Of a stretch of 64,000 nt of DNA, positions 63,537 through 64,000 are shown in pieces. The stretch lies in NCBI RefSeq assembly GCF_050870875.2, contig NZ_CP194041.2:930001-994000 (forward strand). Direction: 5' to 3'. Numbering within the stretch: the first letter of the stretch is position 1; the number at the start of each line of letters is the position of its first letter. Made by a program: the position numbers and the translations under genes. This stretch comes from Agarivorans sp050870875. GTDB lineage: Bacteria > Pseudomonadota > Gammaproteobacteria > Enterobacterales > Celerinatantimonadaceae. Under the pieces are notes generated by a model that was not told the DNA's origin, made no database searches, and saw only the letters and a program-made list of their open reading frames with translations.

Positions 63537-64000
63537 TTTTCAATTGGAAGTCTTGGGTATCGGCAATGCCTACGACGGTGAGCGAACCAGTGCTAGCCTA
63601 TTGCTTGAAGAAAATGATTTTCGACTGTTGCTTGACTGTGGGCCAACAGTACCGGCGGCGATTTTTCATCGAAACATGGATCCTGATGCCATTGATGCGA
63701 TTTATATTACCCATACTCATCCGGATCACTGTTTAGGCTTGAGCTGCTTATTAAATTGGATGGATGCTAAAAAACGCAAGCGGCCATTGCTGTTGATTGC
63801 CCAAGCGGAACAATGGCCAGTGCTGGAGCCATTGTTGGCATTCTCCCATTGGCCAGAACCTTCGCTCGAATTTGTGATTGAACGGCAAAATAGCGAATCG
63901 CTGTTGGCGATTGGTCCATGGCAAATTGAAACGTCTGTGACCCGCCACGCGGTTGCCAACCTGAGCTTGCAGCTGCGAACTTCGTGGGGGCATCGTTTGT
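63526..64000 (+). CDS. Metallo-beta-lactamase-fold hydrolase (partial, runs off window)
   Basis: 158 codons to the window end without a stop. It starts with ATG at 63526 inside the ATPase gene, with GGAG 7 nt upstream. LEVLGIGNAYDGERTSASLLLEE leads to LLDCGP and the zinc motif ITHTHPDHCLG (HxHxDH). This RNase Z/PhnP-like arrangement suggests a phosphodiesterase. Coupling to the importer operon suggests it processes the imported compound or a product of it. Confidence 0.85.
   Translation, partial: MPHSFQLEVLGIGNAYDGERTSASLLLEENDFRLLLDCGPTVPAAIFHRNMDPDAIDAIYITHTHPDHCLGLSCLLNWMDAKKRKRPLLLIAQAEQWPVLEPLLAFSHWPEPSLEFVIERQNSESLLAIGPWQIETSVTRHAVANLSLQLRTSWGHRL

Overview
The window is chromosomal DNA of a marine-type gammaproteobacterium. 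Protein sequences and gene order (deoCABD with nupC; serB next to a two-PilZ protein and radA; metR divergent from metE; a fatty-acid cis/trans isomerase) point to the Vibrionales/Alteromonadales part of the class. The genus cannot be fixed from sequence alone. No rRNA, tRNA, CRISPR array or prophage was seen.

Layout. 0-5 kb: a leftward operon for a BMP/NupNOPQ-type nucleoside ABC importer. 5.2-6.1 kb: a 42-aa DUF5363-like gene and a TatD-family nuclease. 6.2-13.9 kb: a transposase-like zinc-ribbon protein behind a CRP-like site, then nupC-deoC-deoA-deoB-deoD, so most of the first 14 kb serves nucleoside uptake and catabolism. 14-20 kb: smp/ytjB-like gene, serB, two-PilZ protein (PlzC-like), radA and a single-PilZ protein. 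20.5-26.4 kb: amidotransferase-like protein, YjiH-type membrane protein, HAD hydrolase, two unknown genes and a PAS-GGDEF cyclase.

26.4-35 kb is the accessory region and the most interesting part. It is AT-rich and appears to be two integron-type gene cassettes without an integrase. Cassette 1 carries a SLATT-domain membrane protein. Its attC site is split by a ~701-nt group II intron with no reverse transcriptase gene, inserted on the attC bottom strand at TTGT|TA. Removing the intron restores an attC whose arms pair and leave extrahelical bases. Cassette 2 carries a PHP-domain/ABC-type ATPase gene plus a 78-aa gene, followed by a second, degraded attC-like site. The ATPase gene is broken by an ISAs1-family element with no target duplication and apparently an adjacent deletion. 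A 12-bp inverted repeat lies just outside the two cassettes. An IS256-family element (8-bp target duplication) and an IS30-family element follow. SLATT and PHP-ATPase proteins are the kinds found in anti-phage systems, so this reads as a small, decaying defence cassette array.

35-38.4 kb: a sugar-type locus (UPF0303/HbpS-like, Gfo/Idh/MocA oxidoreductase, DeoR regulator, divergent xylose-reductase-like aldo/keto reductase). 38.5-45 kb: GNAT, HSL-type esterase, EamA transporter, EEP-family phosphatase/nuclease, zinc-ribbon protein, GGEEF cyclase and MetR. 45.4-52 kb: metE (two MetR boxes upstream), MATE exporter, HAD hydrolase, YciC-like membrane protein, peptide deformylase, DUF4250. 52-59 kb: a 35-bp palindrome containing a Fur-box core, cti, a gene-poor stretch, CMD and MerR proteins, two LysE exporters, YciI, DUF3157-like. 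59.5-64 kb: a carbohydrate-type ABC importer (binding protein, two permeases, ATPase) with an overlapping metallo-beta-lactamase-fold hydrolase cut by the window end.
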